This document shows positions 25,501 through 33,076 of a stretch of 60,557 nucleotides of DNA, piece by piece. The position numbers and the translations under genes were made by a program. The DNA is taken from positions 1 through 60,557 of the forward strand of contig NZ_LRRR01000028.1 in assembly GCF_001691415.1 (NCBI RefSeq), in the 5' to 3' direction. The DNA is from Pararhodobacter sp. CCB-MM2. Its GTDB lineage: Bacteria; Pseudomonadota; Alphaproteobacteria; Rhodobacterales; Rhodobacteraceae. Numbering within the stretch: position 1 is the first letter of the stretch; each line of letters starts with the position of its first letter. The notes below the pieces were generated by a model. The model was not told where the DNA came from. It searched no databases and saw nothing but the letters and a program-made list of their open reading frames with translations.

Positions 25501-26546
25501 CTGCCGATGCCGAGACCGCCAAGGTGCAGGCGATTTTTGCGGGACTGCTGGGGCACAAGCGCGTCGGTCCGGATGAGAGCTTTTTCGACCTCGGAGGGCA
25601 TTCGCTGCTCTCGGTGCGGTTGATGAGCTTGCTGGAGCGTGACTTCGGTCGCCGTCTGCCGCTGGCCACGCTGTTTCAGGGGCCGACGCCGCGCCAGATC
25701 GCCGCTGAGCTGACGGGTTCAAGGCCTGATGGCGGGGTGGTCAATTGCCTGGTGTCCATCCAGCCGGAGGGGCATTTGCCGCCGCTGTACGCGATCCATA
25801 TCTTGGGTGAGCAAGGGGCGTTTTTTCGTCCCTTGGGGGAGATGCTGCGGCCCGACCAGCCCGTGATCGGGCTGACACTGGACCTGCTGGAGGCTGAGGC
25901 GCCGACGACGTTGCCCGATATTGCCGCGATCTATCGTGCCAATATCGACCGGCACCAGCCGCAAGGGCCGATACGACTGATCGCCGTCTCGCAGGGCGCG
26001 TATATCGCCTATGAGTTGGCGCAGCAGCTGATCGCGGCCGGGCGTGAGGTGAGCATGGTCTTCATGCTGGATGCCTCCGGGCCTGGCGGCCGCCCGCGGC
26101 GGGGACGCCGCAAGGGTATCCGTCATTACGCGAGCCGTCTGATCCGAGATTTCCCAGGCATTGTTCGTCATCGCGTTGCCCGTTGGCAAGATGAGGCCAG
26201 TTTCCACGTTGAGAAGTTTCGGCTGCGCTTTGCGCGTCACCGCCTGACGCCCAATCTCCCTCTCGTCAAAAGTAATGTTGCGGCGCATCAGGCCGCGATT
26301 GATCTCGCGATCTCAGCCTATCAGCCAGAGACTTACCCGGGGCACATCACCGTGTTCCGGGCGACAGGGGAAGAGTTGGACACCCCAGAAGGTATTGCAT
26401 CGGCTTTGGGATGGCGGGTTGTCGTGGGGGATCGCGTGCAGCTCATCGAGACAGGTGGCACGCATCTGAGCATGCTGCACGAGCCTTATGTCAGCGAGCT
26501 TGCGCAGCATCTTCGCCCGCTGCTGTATCTCGGTTCGCCCCAGTAA
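22566..26546 (+). CDS. Single-module nonribosomal peptide synthetase (C-A-PCP-TE)
   Basis: A 1326-residue multidomain enzyme. The condensation domain (about 1-430) has an intact FHHAMLDG motif near residue 141. The adenylation domain (about 460-970) has YTSGSTGKPKG (615), NGYGPTEAAVTATLYD (about 760) and SGKIDIARLP at its end. The carrier domain has FFDLGGHSLLSVRL (Ser near 1014) as the phosphopantetheine site. The thioesterase (about 1060-1320) has the nucleophile elbow AVSQGAYIAYELA, with Ala for the usual first Gly, and a late GTHLSML His. Reading the specificity positions by eye gives D-V-E-N-I-G-G-V-T; substrate is uncertain. No phosphopantetheinyl transferase or MbtH gene is adjacent. 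It is divergent from the SGNH-GT4-glycosidase operon. It probably condenses one amino acid with an acyl or carrier-bound donor and releases it. Confidence 0.95.
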   Translation: MSRSLLSVRTLPLMPSQLGLLYESVLSGKPSLNVLQVVVRFRDEGLDMSAMEQAWRELAERYDVLRSTLEPLSPEGPRQCFWPKVETQISREDWSGHGGEFETALTDWLEADRRAGLDVERAPAWRVAALEGGSEQGAMVWTFHHAMLDGNGYRVLLEDFFDLYDGRRSGRALSPVSQEGPGFADHVSAVAALDHTKALAYYEWLLDGFDGPNELAPAFARGVSNEVDAQERRTLSSRLKTSQSLALHERAQRVGVSASAMISAAWGLVLARCSGRDEAVFGMTRSGRHLLPEGRRIAGCQINTLPMRVRLKDQTLDGLLRQLRADMVATRPHEHVPLNAIIERCDLPSGQALFDTIVLFDRGSLPEQMKGVGGERRQVDEYSQMATMLTLSAYDDPAMLLRLEYDPGRLSDEGAGRLFEYFVRLLSVMIDAEDVPLGALCMLADGEVARLRARAGGDASSLDTRGVIDRFEAVVRAHPHWTALEAVGGEETLSYAGLDARANHLAFCLREQGVGPGDIVGLALPRGPEFVAAMLGVLKAQAAFLPLDPDFPTAALDDMLGRAKVAALFAERRQAERLSAGAIPVLRVDDRSLDGLSISPPPRAPLDPESPAYVIYTSGSTGKPKGVVLPHRAFTHHASAMIRAFGLTPEDRVLQFASLNFDVSIEEIVPTLLAGARLVLRDNATAQSVPHLLNTLQAHRISVANLPTAFWHVLVADLAEAPRVVPLPDSLRLMIVGGERVSGEALSRWLQMYPDLRWLNGYGPTEAAVTATLYDTDAPAYDGGEVPIGAPVAHVRAEIRTPEGSLAPDGVAGELWLSGPGLALGYLGMPEQTAEVFVSTLGVDPVPSYRTGDKAAWREDGALAYLGRIDRQIKLRGYRIELGAIEAALEADPAVMLAAVGLDRPGSDQARLLAWVRFIDTEDIAALTARVGEALPGYMLPQLVPVTDFPRKPSGKIDIARLPRPDRGAEGDALADVAPADAETAKVQAIFAGLLGHKRVGPDESFFDLGGHSLLSVRLMSLLERDFGRRLPLATLFQGPTPRQIAAELTGSRPDGGVVNCLVSIQPEGHLPPLYAIHILGEQGAFFRPLGEMLRPDQPVIGLTLDLLEAEAPTTLPDIAAIYRANIDRHQPQGPIRLIAVSQGAYIAYELAQQLIAAGREVSMVFMLDASGPGGRPRRGRRKGIRHYASRLIRDFPGIVRHRVARWQDEASFHVEKFRLRFARHRLTPNLPLVKSNVAAHQAAIDLAISAYQPETYPGHITVFRATGEELDTPEGIASALGWRVVVGDRVQLIETGGTHLSMLHEPYVSELAQHLRPLLYLGSPQ

Positions 26547-26957
26547 TCCGGCCTGGTAATCGCCCCAGAATCGCGGGAGGCGATGCTGCGCTTGCGTGTG
26601 CGACACATCTGCCCTCTTGGCGTCTGACGGGAGCCTGGCGTGCCGCCGAGCCTAGCCGCTCACCAAGACAATGCGGGGCGTTCAGGGGGCGAGGTCCGGG
26701 GACGGCTTTTGACCGGGAGCCGCCGGCGTAATGTGAGGGCAGGACCCGACTGTCGGCCCCAGGCTGCGCATTCCCGCCGGCAGGGCTTGCCATCCGAGAC
26801 CCATGCCCAAGGTGCTGAGAGGGCCCAAGGCGCTGTCTGGGGGCTGTGTAAGGGGCTGCGGCCGGTGCGGTTCCCTGCCCGAGCGCCTTGTGGCGCGCGC
26901 TGTGTGATCTTTCTGCGGGGCCTCTGCTCCAGTAGGAAGCCCAGCCCGACGCGGGAG
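26547..26957. other. Intergenic region after the NRPS
   Basis: About 410 bp with no supported gene. An imperfect inverted repeat (ATCGCCCC...GGAGGCGAT, about 26558-26583) soon after the NRPS stop may be its terminator. The rest is GC-rich with several meaningless frames. Confidence 0.35.
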
Positions 26958-27182
26958 TCATCTCGTTTCGGATTGCTTTTTGCTATCAACGAGATACGCG
27001 CAGGCCTCCGAGAGGATCGACACGGCTTTTCGGGTCGCCTCTTCGAGGCCTTCATGGATGGAAATCTCGGGGATGGTCACGACCACCGGCGGCGTGCCAG
27101 GTTCCGTAGATTTTTCAAAAACAATATCGGCACAACCACGCGTGCTGATGTACGAGATTTTTGAGACACGCCACTCTACCAT
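26958..27182 (-). CDS. Small unknown protein
   Basis: A 75-residue frame from ATG 27182 (a TTG at 27242 would add 20 residues) with convincing coding character and lower GC than the surroundings. It reads VEWRVSKISYISTRGCADIV, then FEKSTEPGTPPVVVTIPEIS and a helical end EATRKAVSILSEACAYLV. It looks like a compact alpha/beta protein with one amphipathic C-terminal helix. No family is recognised. It stands alone between the NRPS and a leftward cluster of small genes and may have been acquired separately, given its base composition. Confidence 0.5.
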   Translation of the reverse strand: MVEWRVSKISYISTRGCADIVFEKSTEPGTPPVVVTIPEISIHEGLEEATRKAVSILSEACAYLVDSKKQSETR

Positions 27183-27329
27183 GGGGATATTTTTCTCACT
27201 CTGCACAATCCAGGGTTTTTTAGGCGAGAGAAGTAAAGGCAAGGTTTATATTGCCAAGGCAACACGACCAAGGGAAGGGCTTAGAGGCTTACTACATAAA
27301 ATTTCCCTCGGAGCCTGTCGGGGGGGTAT

Positions 27330-27358
27330 AAAAAAGCCGCCCGAAACTCGGGCGGCAA
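27330..27358 (-). terminator. Rho-independent terminator for the leftward small-gene cluster
   Basis: A perfect 9-bp stem (27336-27344 with 27348-27356: GCCGCCCGA, AAC, TCGGGCGGC) followed on the minus strand by a run of T. It lies 35 bp beyond the last gene of the cluster. Confidence 0.88.
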
Positions 27359-27392
27359 AGAAAAGGCAGATAGTGTGGGACAGTACCTAACA

Positions 27393-27593
27393 CTAATCGC
27401 ATACGATTCGTGAAGCAATGATAAACATATATCTGTCCTGCAGCTTGCGACCGATGATTTTTGCATTGCCTAAGGCTAGAGGGGGCGGCTCGCTTGCTGG
27501 TGGCCAGGGGCAGCCCTTCGCGTCACGAGACCTAGACCAATTTCTGGCGCTCCATTCCAGGTAGGCTTGCGTCGGGCTGTGGCCGGGTATCAT
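27393..27593 (-). CDS. Small unknown protein, last gene of a leftward cluster
   Basis: A frame of 66 residues from ATG 27593 begins 4 bp after the stop of the preceding gene and ends 35 bp before a strong terminator. It contains HSPTQAYLEWSARNWSRSRD and IIGRKLQDRYMFIIASRI. The spacing supports a real gene, though the sequence matches no family I know and the ribosome site is weak. A longer frame extending into the previous gene is rejected. Confidence 0.42.
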   Translation of the reverse strand: MIPGHSPTQAYLEWSARNWSRSRDAKGCPWPPASEPPPLALGNAKIIGRKLQDRYMFIIASRIVCD

Positions 27594-27597
27594 CAGG

Positions 27598-27849
27598 TCA
27601 TGGGAACTTGTGATTGGGTTGCGCTTTCGGTGTGAAGGCAAGGACCTGTGCGCATGAGGCGTTGGGATGAGACGTCTTGTGTGTTTGCTCCGGCGGTAAG
27701 AGCTTGGGCTCGCTTTCTCGGAGTTCTTCAAGGGCTATGAGCCTGGCGGCGTGCAAAGCCGATGAGGTTGCGCTCAGCCCCGCCTCTCGCGAGGCAGCGA
27801 TCAAATCGGTGATGACATGGACTATCCAGTAAGGAGGGACATTGGGCAT
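27598..27849 (-). CDS. Small unknown protein, helical N-terminus
   Basis: An 83-residue protein from ATG 27849 with GGA about 8 bp upstream. The first 45 residues (MPNVPPYWIVHVITDLIAAS, then ALHAARLIALEELRES) form a pattern I associate with small alphaproteobacterial proteins of unknown role, where a Trp-x-x-His-Val start is followed by an amphipathic helix. The rest is polar and probably disordered. It is followed after 4 bp by another small gene, so the two are probably co-transcribed and end at the 27330 terminator. Confidence 0.58.
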   Translation of the reverse strand: MPNVPPYWIVHVITDLIAASREAGLSATSSALHAARLIALEELRESEPKLLPPEQTHKTSHPNASCAQVLAFTPKAQPNHKFP

Positions 27850-27954
27850 CGCGCAGTTCCAATACCTGATTGTTGGATATCCAGCATCTTACAGGTTTAT
27901 TTTTGCGCGGAGTTGATCTGGGTCAACCTACTCAAGCTGATCTTTGGGTGGGTC

Positions 27955-28221
27955 CTATAGAAATGCTGAGCTGGCGAAGCGGGCTGGCATGGCATGGGTG
28001 GCATTGTAAAGCTGAGGGCTTTCATAGGCCCAAGCCTCGGATTCCAGCATCGTGGAGGTTTGGAGTTGCCGGCACCCGGGGCATCGCCACTGAAGGCTTA
28101 CCACGGATGATTGTGCAGATGTCGGATATGCGGCCTCATACTCTCGGCGAAGTCTCAGATGTTCTTTGGGATCCAACTCTTCCCAGATCCCGCATTCTGC
28201 ATTCTCGCATTGAAGGCGCAT
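27955..28221 (-). CDS. Small zinc-ribbon-like protein, paralogue 1
   Basis: An 88-residue protein with two Cys pairs: MRLQCENAECGIWEELD and SLQWRCPGCRQLQTST, likely a zinc ribbon. A second protein of the same build lies at 32819-33076 on the other strand and shares the M-x-LQC start, EC-G, WRCPxC and S-x-x-L-x-x-E positions. A GAGGGG site precedes ATG 28221. Function is unknown; a nucleic-acid or protein-binding role would suit. It sits in a leftward run of small genes. Confidence 0.68.
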   Translation of the reverse strand: MRLQCENAECGIWEELDPKEHLRLRREYEAAYPTSAQSSVVSLQWRCPGCRQLQTSTMLESEAWAYESPQLYNATHAMPARFASSAFL

Positions 28222-28276
28222 TGATCGGCCCCTCGCTCTTGTGATTGATCGTGCTTAATAGAAGAGCAGAGTTTCG

Positions 28277-28795
28277 TTAAAGTTGTATTGAGATCGCAGC
28301 AGGTTCAGACCGACTGCGTCGTGAGGATCCTGCAAGGCGCACCTCCGCATGGGCCACGTCTTCACGGCCACTTTCCTTTTGTTTCCTGCGTTTGCCGCGG
28401 GTGCGGATTGGTGGGAACAGCGAAGACTCGTCGAGAAAGTCTTCGCTGGAGGGCAGGTGCTGCCTCCCTCGAACGTCTGGCGGGTTCAGTGTCCGGATTT
28501 CTTGCCATGCTAACTTGGCCAGGCTCCGGCAGAACGGATGGACGCTGTCATGAGCTCGCAACGTCTCTTCAAGGCAGCGCAACGCCGGCGTGAAGAGGCG
28601 CGCTAGCCGTAGCGTCCTCACTGAGGTGATGACACTCACGCCACGGTCCTCGAGCAACGGCCGGCGATAGCCGTCATACTTCGACGGGAGCGAGAACGTG
28701 GTCTCATAGGCCGTCCCATCGAAGGTTGTCGCTGCCTCTCCGGGGACCTGCAGGTGTTCAGGCGAGATCCGGCGACCGGCAAGGTTGGCGTTCAT
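28277..28795 (-). CDS. Unknown protein, possible first gene of the leftward cluster
   Basis: An open frame of 172 residues from ATG 28795, or 189 residues if started at 28846. It begins MNANLAGRRISPEHLQVPGE and continues with TTFSLPSKYDGYRRPLLEDR and LARLFTPALRCLEETLRAHD; the end is very Arg/Ser-rich. It ends 55 bp before the zinc-ribbon gene on the same strand. No domain is recognised, and the ribosome site is poor, so it could be a decayed gene. The first 110 residues look like protein; the last 60 do not. Confidence 0.4.
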   Translation of the reverse strand: MNANLAGRRISPEHLQVPGEAATTFDGTAYETTFSLPSKYDGYRRPLLEDRGVSVITSVRTLRLARLFTPALRCLEETLRAHDSVHPFCRSLAKLAWQEIRTLNPPDVRGRQHLPSSEDFLDESSLFPPIRTRGKRRKQKESGREDVAHAEVRLAGSSRRSRSEPAAISIQL

Positions 28796-28846
28796 CAGAA
28801 GCCTGCGGCCGCTGGTCGCGGTGATGGTTTTATCTGACCGGAGCAC

Positions 28847-29249
28847 GCGTTTTTATATATTTCAGAGTCACCATAATCAGATTGGAGCTTCAGGTCTGAG
28901 GATTGGGCTATAAGTTGACATGACAATTTATGGCGTTCTGGAGATCGAGAATCGCTCCTCTGATTTATAACACGAATATTTCACACATGAATTTATCGGA
29001 CTGCCCTGCCTTAAAACATCAGAATCATTGACCTTTATGTTGCTTTGGCAATTAATTTGTTTCGCCAAGACTGTTTCTTTCCCGGCGCAAACTCACGAAA
29101 TAGAGCGGCCCCGGCCTTAAAATAGACGCTCTTGATGCGGCTTCGCGCCGACATCTGGCTGGATCGTTAAGGATGCAAAGGGGGCGATAGGCTTCTCGCT
29201 GTGTTCTCCCCCTGAGGAACCACAACTTTCCCAAGGGAGATCTGCATCT
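28847..29249 (+). promoter_or_regulatory. AT-rich upstream region of the RTX-Hint gene
   Basis: About 400 bp, much richer in A+T than its surroundings, with no gene. It probably holds the promoter of the RTX-Hint gene. Such AT-rich fronts are usual targets of H-NS-type silencers, and one is encoded at 40825. AAGGGAGA at 29233-29240 is the ribosome site. Confidence 0.5.
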
Positions 29250-31013
29250 ATGAGCGTTTCAACAAGCACCACTGGCAGCGTGTATGCCTACGATGGCAGC
29301 TTAGTCGACCTTTATGCGGGAGGGCTGGTTGGCTCCAGCCTCATCAATACCTTTTTCGGAGCTCTTGATGCGACGTTTGCCGACAACAACGGGCAGTTGA
29401 CGGCAGACGATCTTGGCTCGGCTTCCGTGTCACTGGATGGCGCGGCAGCGACGGACATGACCTATCTTGGAAGTGGTACGATCTCCACGATTTCCCTTCT
29501 GGGCATCACCGTGGACTCTCGTGAAGTCATGGCCTTTGAGACGCAAGGCCAACTCTACCTGTATCTGCCAGAGGGGCTGCCGCTCTTGAGCAGCGTCTCC
29601 GTGTCATTCAACATAGATCCGAGCGCGCCCTATGATCTTGGCGGTTCTTCCAATGGAGAGGTCGACGGGCTCGACAGCGGAGAGCTTATGGATTTCGGAT
29701 ACACCGATCTCCAAAGCGATCAGATCGATGATAGCGGGAATGTAATTTACGCAAATGCTGGTGCTGATACGGTTTATGCCGGCTTGGGTGATGATACCAT
29801 TGATGGTGGTTCTGGTGATGACAAAATCGCCGGGGGAGGGGGCGCAGATCTCGTTCAAGGGGGGGCCGGAGACGACACGCTTTATGGCGATGGTGTTTTT
29901 GGCGACCTTGGCGGACAGCTTCCTGGTGATACGCCTGAGGTCGGCTATGGCAATGACACCCTTGTTCTTGATCAGGGCAACGATACTGCCTACGGCGGAT
30001 CCGGGGATGATGTCTTCAGGGTGTATGACGGCTTTGGGTCAAACCTGATCGTTGGTGGTGAGACAGGGGAGACCTTGGGCGATACCATCGATGCCGGAGC
30101 ACTCACCTCTGGCATGACGGTGACCTACTCCGGGCAGGAGGCGGGCAGTATTTCGGACGGCATCTCGACGACGTCTTTTTCCGAAATTGAGGCATTGCAG
30201 CTCGGGTCTGGTGATGATCACGTCGAGGTCGTTAGTACGACTGGGTTTATCAGCGGTTCCAGTGGGTTTGATACGCTGGTCTTGCCGGATCCTGCGCCGG
30301 GCGACCCTGATCCTGTCGTTACCATCACGAGCACGATCGATAACGGCGATGGGACGTCCACATATTCCGGCTATGTTGTGTTCGCCGATGGCGCTCGTCT
30401 GGACTTCGAGAATTTCGAGGAGATCATCTGCTTTACTCCCGGCACAAGGATTGACACCCGGCGCGGGCAGGTGGCTGTCGAAGACTTGGTTGCGGGTGAT
30501 GAGGTTCTGACGCGTGACCACGGATATCAGCCGCTGGTTTGGGTTGGGCGGCGTGATCTCACCGCAGGGGAGATCGGTGCTTGTCCTGCGGCCGCGCCGA
30601 TCTGTATCGCCGCTGGCGCGCTGGGGGAAAACTCGCCGCAAAGAGATTTACGCGTATCTCCGCGGCACCGAATTCTGTTGAGCGGTGCCCGTGCGGAACT
30701 GCTCTTTGGCGAGCCGGAGGTGCTCGTTTGTGCCGCTGACCTTTTGGGTATCCCAGGGGTTACACAAGATGCGCCGGGACCCGTCAGCTATATTCATGTC
30801 ATGTGCGAAGCCCACGAGATCATTTGTTCTGAGGGTGCTTGGAGTGAGAGCTTCCAGCCTGCCGAGGGTGTGTTGAGTGCTTTGGATGCTGCAAGCAGAG
30901 CGTCTCTTCTGCAGGCATTTCCCGCTCTGGCGACGAATGTTGGCTTGGCAAGATTCGAGGCTGTTCGACCTGTCCTGACCTCTGCTGAGGCGGGCCTGCT
31001 GATTGCTGCCTGA
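29250..31013 (+). CDS. RTX exoprotein with a C-terminal Hint (hedgehog/intein-like) domain
   Basis: A 587-residue protein without a signal peptide. After an N-terminal beta-like region (1-165) come RTX nonapeptides at about 170-265 (AGADTVYAGLGDDTIDGGSG, GGGGADLVQGGAGDDTLYGD). A Hint_2-type domain follows from about 390: EEIICFTPGTRIDT with the Cys nucleophile, EDLVAGDEVLTRDHGYQPLV, SPRHRILLSG and VMCEAHEIICSEG. Hint domains cleave or transfer their N-terminal neighbour through a thioester. This architecture is common in Rhodobacteraceae exoproteins and its purpose is unknown. Secretion would use a type I exporter encoded elsewhere. A strong AAGGGAGA ribosome site precedes ATG 29250. Confidence 0.92.
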   Translation: MSVSTSTTGSVYAYDGSLVDLYAGGLVGSSLINTFFGALDATFADNNGQLTADDLGSASVSLDGAAATDMTYLGSGTISTISLLGITVDSREVMAFETQGQLYLYLPEGLPLLSSVSVSFNIDPSAPYDLGGSSNGEVDGLDSGELMDFGYTDLQSDQIDDSGNVIYANAGADTVYAGLGDDTIDGGSGDDKIAGGGGADLVQGGAGDDTLYGDGVFGDLGGQLPGDTPEVGYGNDTLVLDQGNDTAYGGSGDDVFRVYDGFGSNLIVGGETGETLGDTIDAGALTSGMTVTYSGQEAGSISDGISTTSFSEIEALQLGSGDDHVEVVSTTGFISGSSGFDTLVLPDPAPGDPDPVVTITSTIDNGDGTSTYSGYVVFADGARLDFENFEEIICFTPGTRIDTRRGQVAVEDLVAGDEVLTRDHGYQPLVWVGRRDLTAGEIGACPAAAPICIAAGALGENSPQRDLRVSPRHRILLSGARAELLFGEPEVLVCAADLLGIPGVTQDAPGPVSYIHVMCEAHEIICSEGAWSESFQPAEGVLSALDAASRASLLQAFPALATNVGLARFEAVRPVLTSAEAGLLIAA

Positions 31014-31067
31014 CCTTTTTGTCGCGCGTTCGACTTCGCTTGAGCGCGCGGCCATGGGTGCCTTTCA

Positions 31068-31148
31068 GGGGGAGTGCCTCCCCCCTGGGACGGGAAAGCC
31101 AGCCCCGCCCCGCTCGCCATCACAGAGGGCCGTAGGGGCGGGGCTGGC
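31068..31148 (+). terminator. Tandem strong hairpins after the RTX-Hint gene
   Basis: A 7-bp stem GGGGGAG-TGC-CTCCCCC (31068-31084) is followed by a perfect 14-bp inverted repeat, GCCAGCCCCGCCCC (31098-31111) with GGGGCGGGGCTGGC (31135-31148). A CGCGCG pair lies just upstream at about 31024-31050. No T-run follows, so these may be terminator plus RNA-stabilising structures. Confidence 0.6.
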
Positions 31149-31288
31149 AGACGCGGATGAACGAGGCACTGCTGCAGGCTGCGGGACTGTGATGATCAAA
31201 TCTGTCGTGTGTTTTTCGGCCTAATGTCGTGTTAAAGTCGTCATGCTGTCTGGTAAAATTCTGAGAGGATTAGATATCGCGCGAAGTG

Positions 31289-32533
31289 TCACGCAACACC
31301 CGCCCCCCGCTGGAACTCGCAGTCACTCCACAGGACATCAAGGGCGCGCACCAGTTTGCGAACCTCGAATTCGCCGTGCAGGGGACTTGGCGTGAACCGC
31401 AACCGCTCAGTGCCCCGCGGGACAGTCGGGAAGTTGATAGGTTGAGAATAGATGCCGAACTCATTGATCAGTCTTCTGGAGAGCATCTTGCAATGGACGG
31501 GATCCCCAACAATGACGGGGATGATGTGGCTGCCGTGGTCGACAAGCGGCACCCCGATATCGAGCAGCATGCGCTTGAGATTTTTTGCGTTCGCCTGATG
31601 ACATGCCCGCAATTTGTCCCCCTCGTCCCCTGCGAGAATTTCTATGGCCTTAAGCGCACCTGCCGCAACAACAGGGGGAAGGGACGTTGTGAATATGAAG
31701 CCCGGCGCATAGGAGCGGATTGCATCGACGATCTCAGCCGACGCGGCAATATAGCCACCAAAGACGCCGAAAGCCTTGCCCAAGGTTCCATTGAAGATGT
31801 CGATCTGTTCCGCCAGGCCATCGCGCGCGGCAACGCCGGCGCCACGCGGGCCATACATGCCAACAGCGTGAACTTCATCGAGGTATGTCAGCGCATCGTA
31901 TTTACGTGCCAAGACGCAGATCGCCCCGATCGGAGCGAAATCCCCATCCATTGAGTAGATGGACTCAAAGGCGATCAGTTTTGGTGCTGAGGGGTCATCC
32001 GCGGCCAGAAGAGCCTCAAGATGCTCGATATCATTATGCCGAAAAACCCGTGTTGGTCCTGGGTGGCGCCGAATCCCCGCGATCATCGAGGCGTGGTTGA
32101 GCTCATCAGAGTAGATGATCAGACCCGGGATCAGCTGGCGCAGCGTCGAAAGCGCGGCATCATTGGCGACATAGGCGGAAGAGAACACAAGGGCGCCCTG
32201 TGTCTGGTGCAAACCTGCCAAGCCGGCTTCCAGGGCCGTGTGGTAACGGGTGGTGCCGGAAATGTTCCGTGTGCCGCCCGAGCCTGCCCCGCAAGCATCG
32301 AGGGCCTCTTTCATGCTGGAAAGCACTTCCGGATGCTGTGCCATGCCCAGATAGTCGTTGCCACACCACACGGCGATCTTGGGGCGATCACCCGTCGACG
32401 CCGATCGCCATGCCTGAGGGAAAGCGCCCTTGATGCGTTCGATGGCTTCGAACTCACGGTAGCGGCCTTCCTCGTGCAGTCGGTCGAGCGCGTCAACGAA
32501 GAATGATTGATAGCGGTCGGTCGACATCGGCAT
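31289..32533 (-). CDS. hemA: 5-aminolevulinate synthase
   Basis: PLP-dependent enzyme that condenses glycine and succinyl-CoA to 5-aminolevulinate, the entry to heme and bacteriochlorophyll in alphaproteobacteria. The 414 residues match the full family length. Visible motifs: VWCGNDYLGMAQHPEV, GSGGTRNISGTTRYH (about 86), the cofactor Asp in LTYLDEVHAVGMYGPRG (about 218), and the PLP lysine in FNGTLGKAFGVFGG (about 248). The gene is isolated, with its start at ATG 32533 (a second in-frame ATG at 32527). Some Rhodobacteraceae carry two ALA synthase genes, and this could be either. An ALA synthase near an NRPS can also feed C5N-unit natural products, but the 5 kb gap and missing partner acyl-CoA ligase argue against it. 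Confidence 0.95.
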   Translation of the reverse strand: MPMSTDRYQSFFVDALDRLHEEGRYREFEAIERIKGAFPQAWRSASTGDRPKIAVWCGNDYLGMAQHPEVLSSMKEALDACGAGSGGTRNISGTTRYHTALEAGLAGLHQTQGALVFSSAYVANDAALSTLRQLIPGLIIYSDELNHASMIAGIRRHPGPTRVFRHNDIEHLEALLAADDPSAPKLIAFESIYSMDGDFAPIGAICVLARKYDALTYLDEVHAVGMYGPRGAGVAARDGLAEQIDIFNGTLGKAFGVFGGYIAASAEIVDAIRSYAPGFIFTTSLPPVVAAGALKAIEILAGDEGDKLRACHQANAKNLKRMLLDIGVPLVDHGSHIIPVIVGDPVHCKMLSRRLINEFGIYSQPINFPTVPRGTERLRFTPSPLHGEFEVRKLVRALDVLWSDCEFQRGAGVA

Positions 32534-32818
32534 GGAGTTCTCACCTGGCTTGCGTGCATCGATCCTATCTCGGGGCCGAGTTGATACATCCGCCTAAGGT
32601 CTGGGAAAGCCTCCGACTTCAGTCGCGGAGGTTTTGAGCCGAGGCCCGCTCCTGGGTAGGCCGTGTGGTCATCCCGACGGGCTGTAGGGCCAGAGCGTGT
32701 GCCTCCGGTGCCGTGCCACACAAAATCCCTGAATCTTCACGGCTGAGCTGCAATCCGACCATAGTCCGGCCTGAGTTTCCTGGCTTTTTAGTAAAAGGCG
32801 AGAAACTTGGAGGCTCTC

Positions 32819-33076
32819 ATGCAACTTCAGTGTCCTGATTTCGAATGTGGTGCGGTACGTGAATTCAGCAAGATTGAGCTCGAACTCTACCTGGACGATG
32901 CTGACTGGAGCGCTGCCCGAGGCTCTGTGATCGCTATTGATTGGCGCTGCCCGGCCTGCGGCGGTTTCCATTCCTCCAGCGTGCTTCAGCACGAGATCTA
33001 CACCCCGAGCATGGCGTATCCGCACCACGGAAACCGCCCGGCCGCTCTGTCGTTCCTCGATCTCATCGCCGCATGA
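32819..33076 (+). CDS. Small zinc-ribbon-like protein, paralogue 2
   Basis: An 85-residue protein from ATG 32819, with GGAG 6-7 bp upstream. Two Cys pairs (LQCPDFECGAVREFS and IDWRCPACGGFHSS) suggest a zinc ribbon, and the end contains YPHHGNRPAALSFLDLI. It shares the whole layout with the protein at 27955-28221 on the other strand, so the two are paralogues 4.6 kb apart. Function is unknown. It stands alone downstream of hemA, divergent from it. Confidence 0.72.
   Translation: MQLQCPDFECGAVREFSKIELELYLDDADWSAARGSVIAIDWRCPACGGFHSSSVLQHEIYTPSMAYPHHGNRPAALSFLDLIAA

Noticed and set aside
23610..25601. A 663-residue open frame on the minus strand across the NRPS gene
   Set aside because: It is a shadow of the NRPS coding frame, rich in Arg, Gln and His and without any domain.
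31289..32533. hemA as part of an NRPS-linked C5N-unit pathway
   Set aside because: No acyl-CoA ligase or amide synthetase partner is nearby, it is about 5 kb from the NRPS, and a housekeeping ALA synthase role is sufficient.
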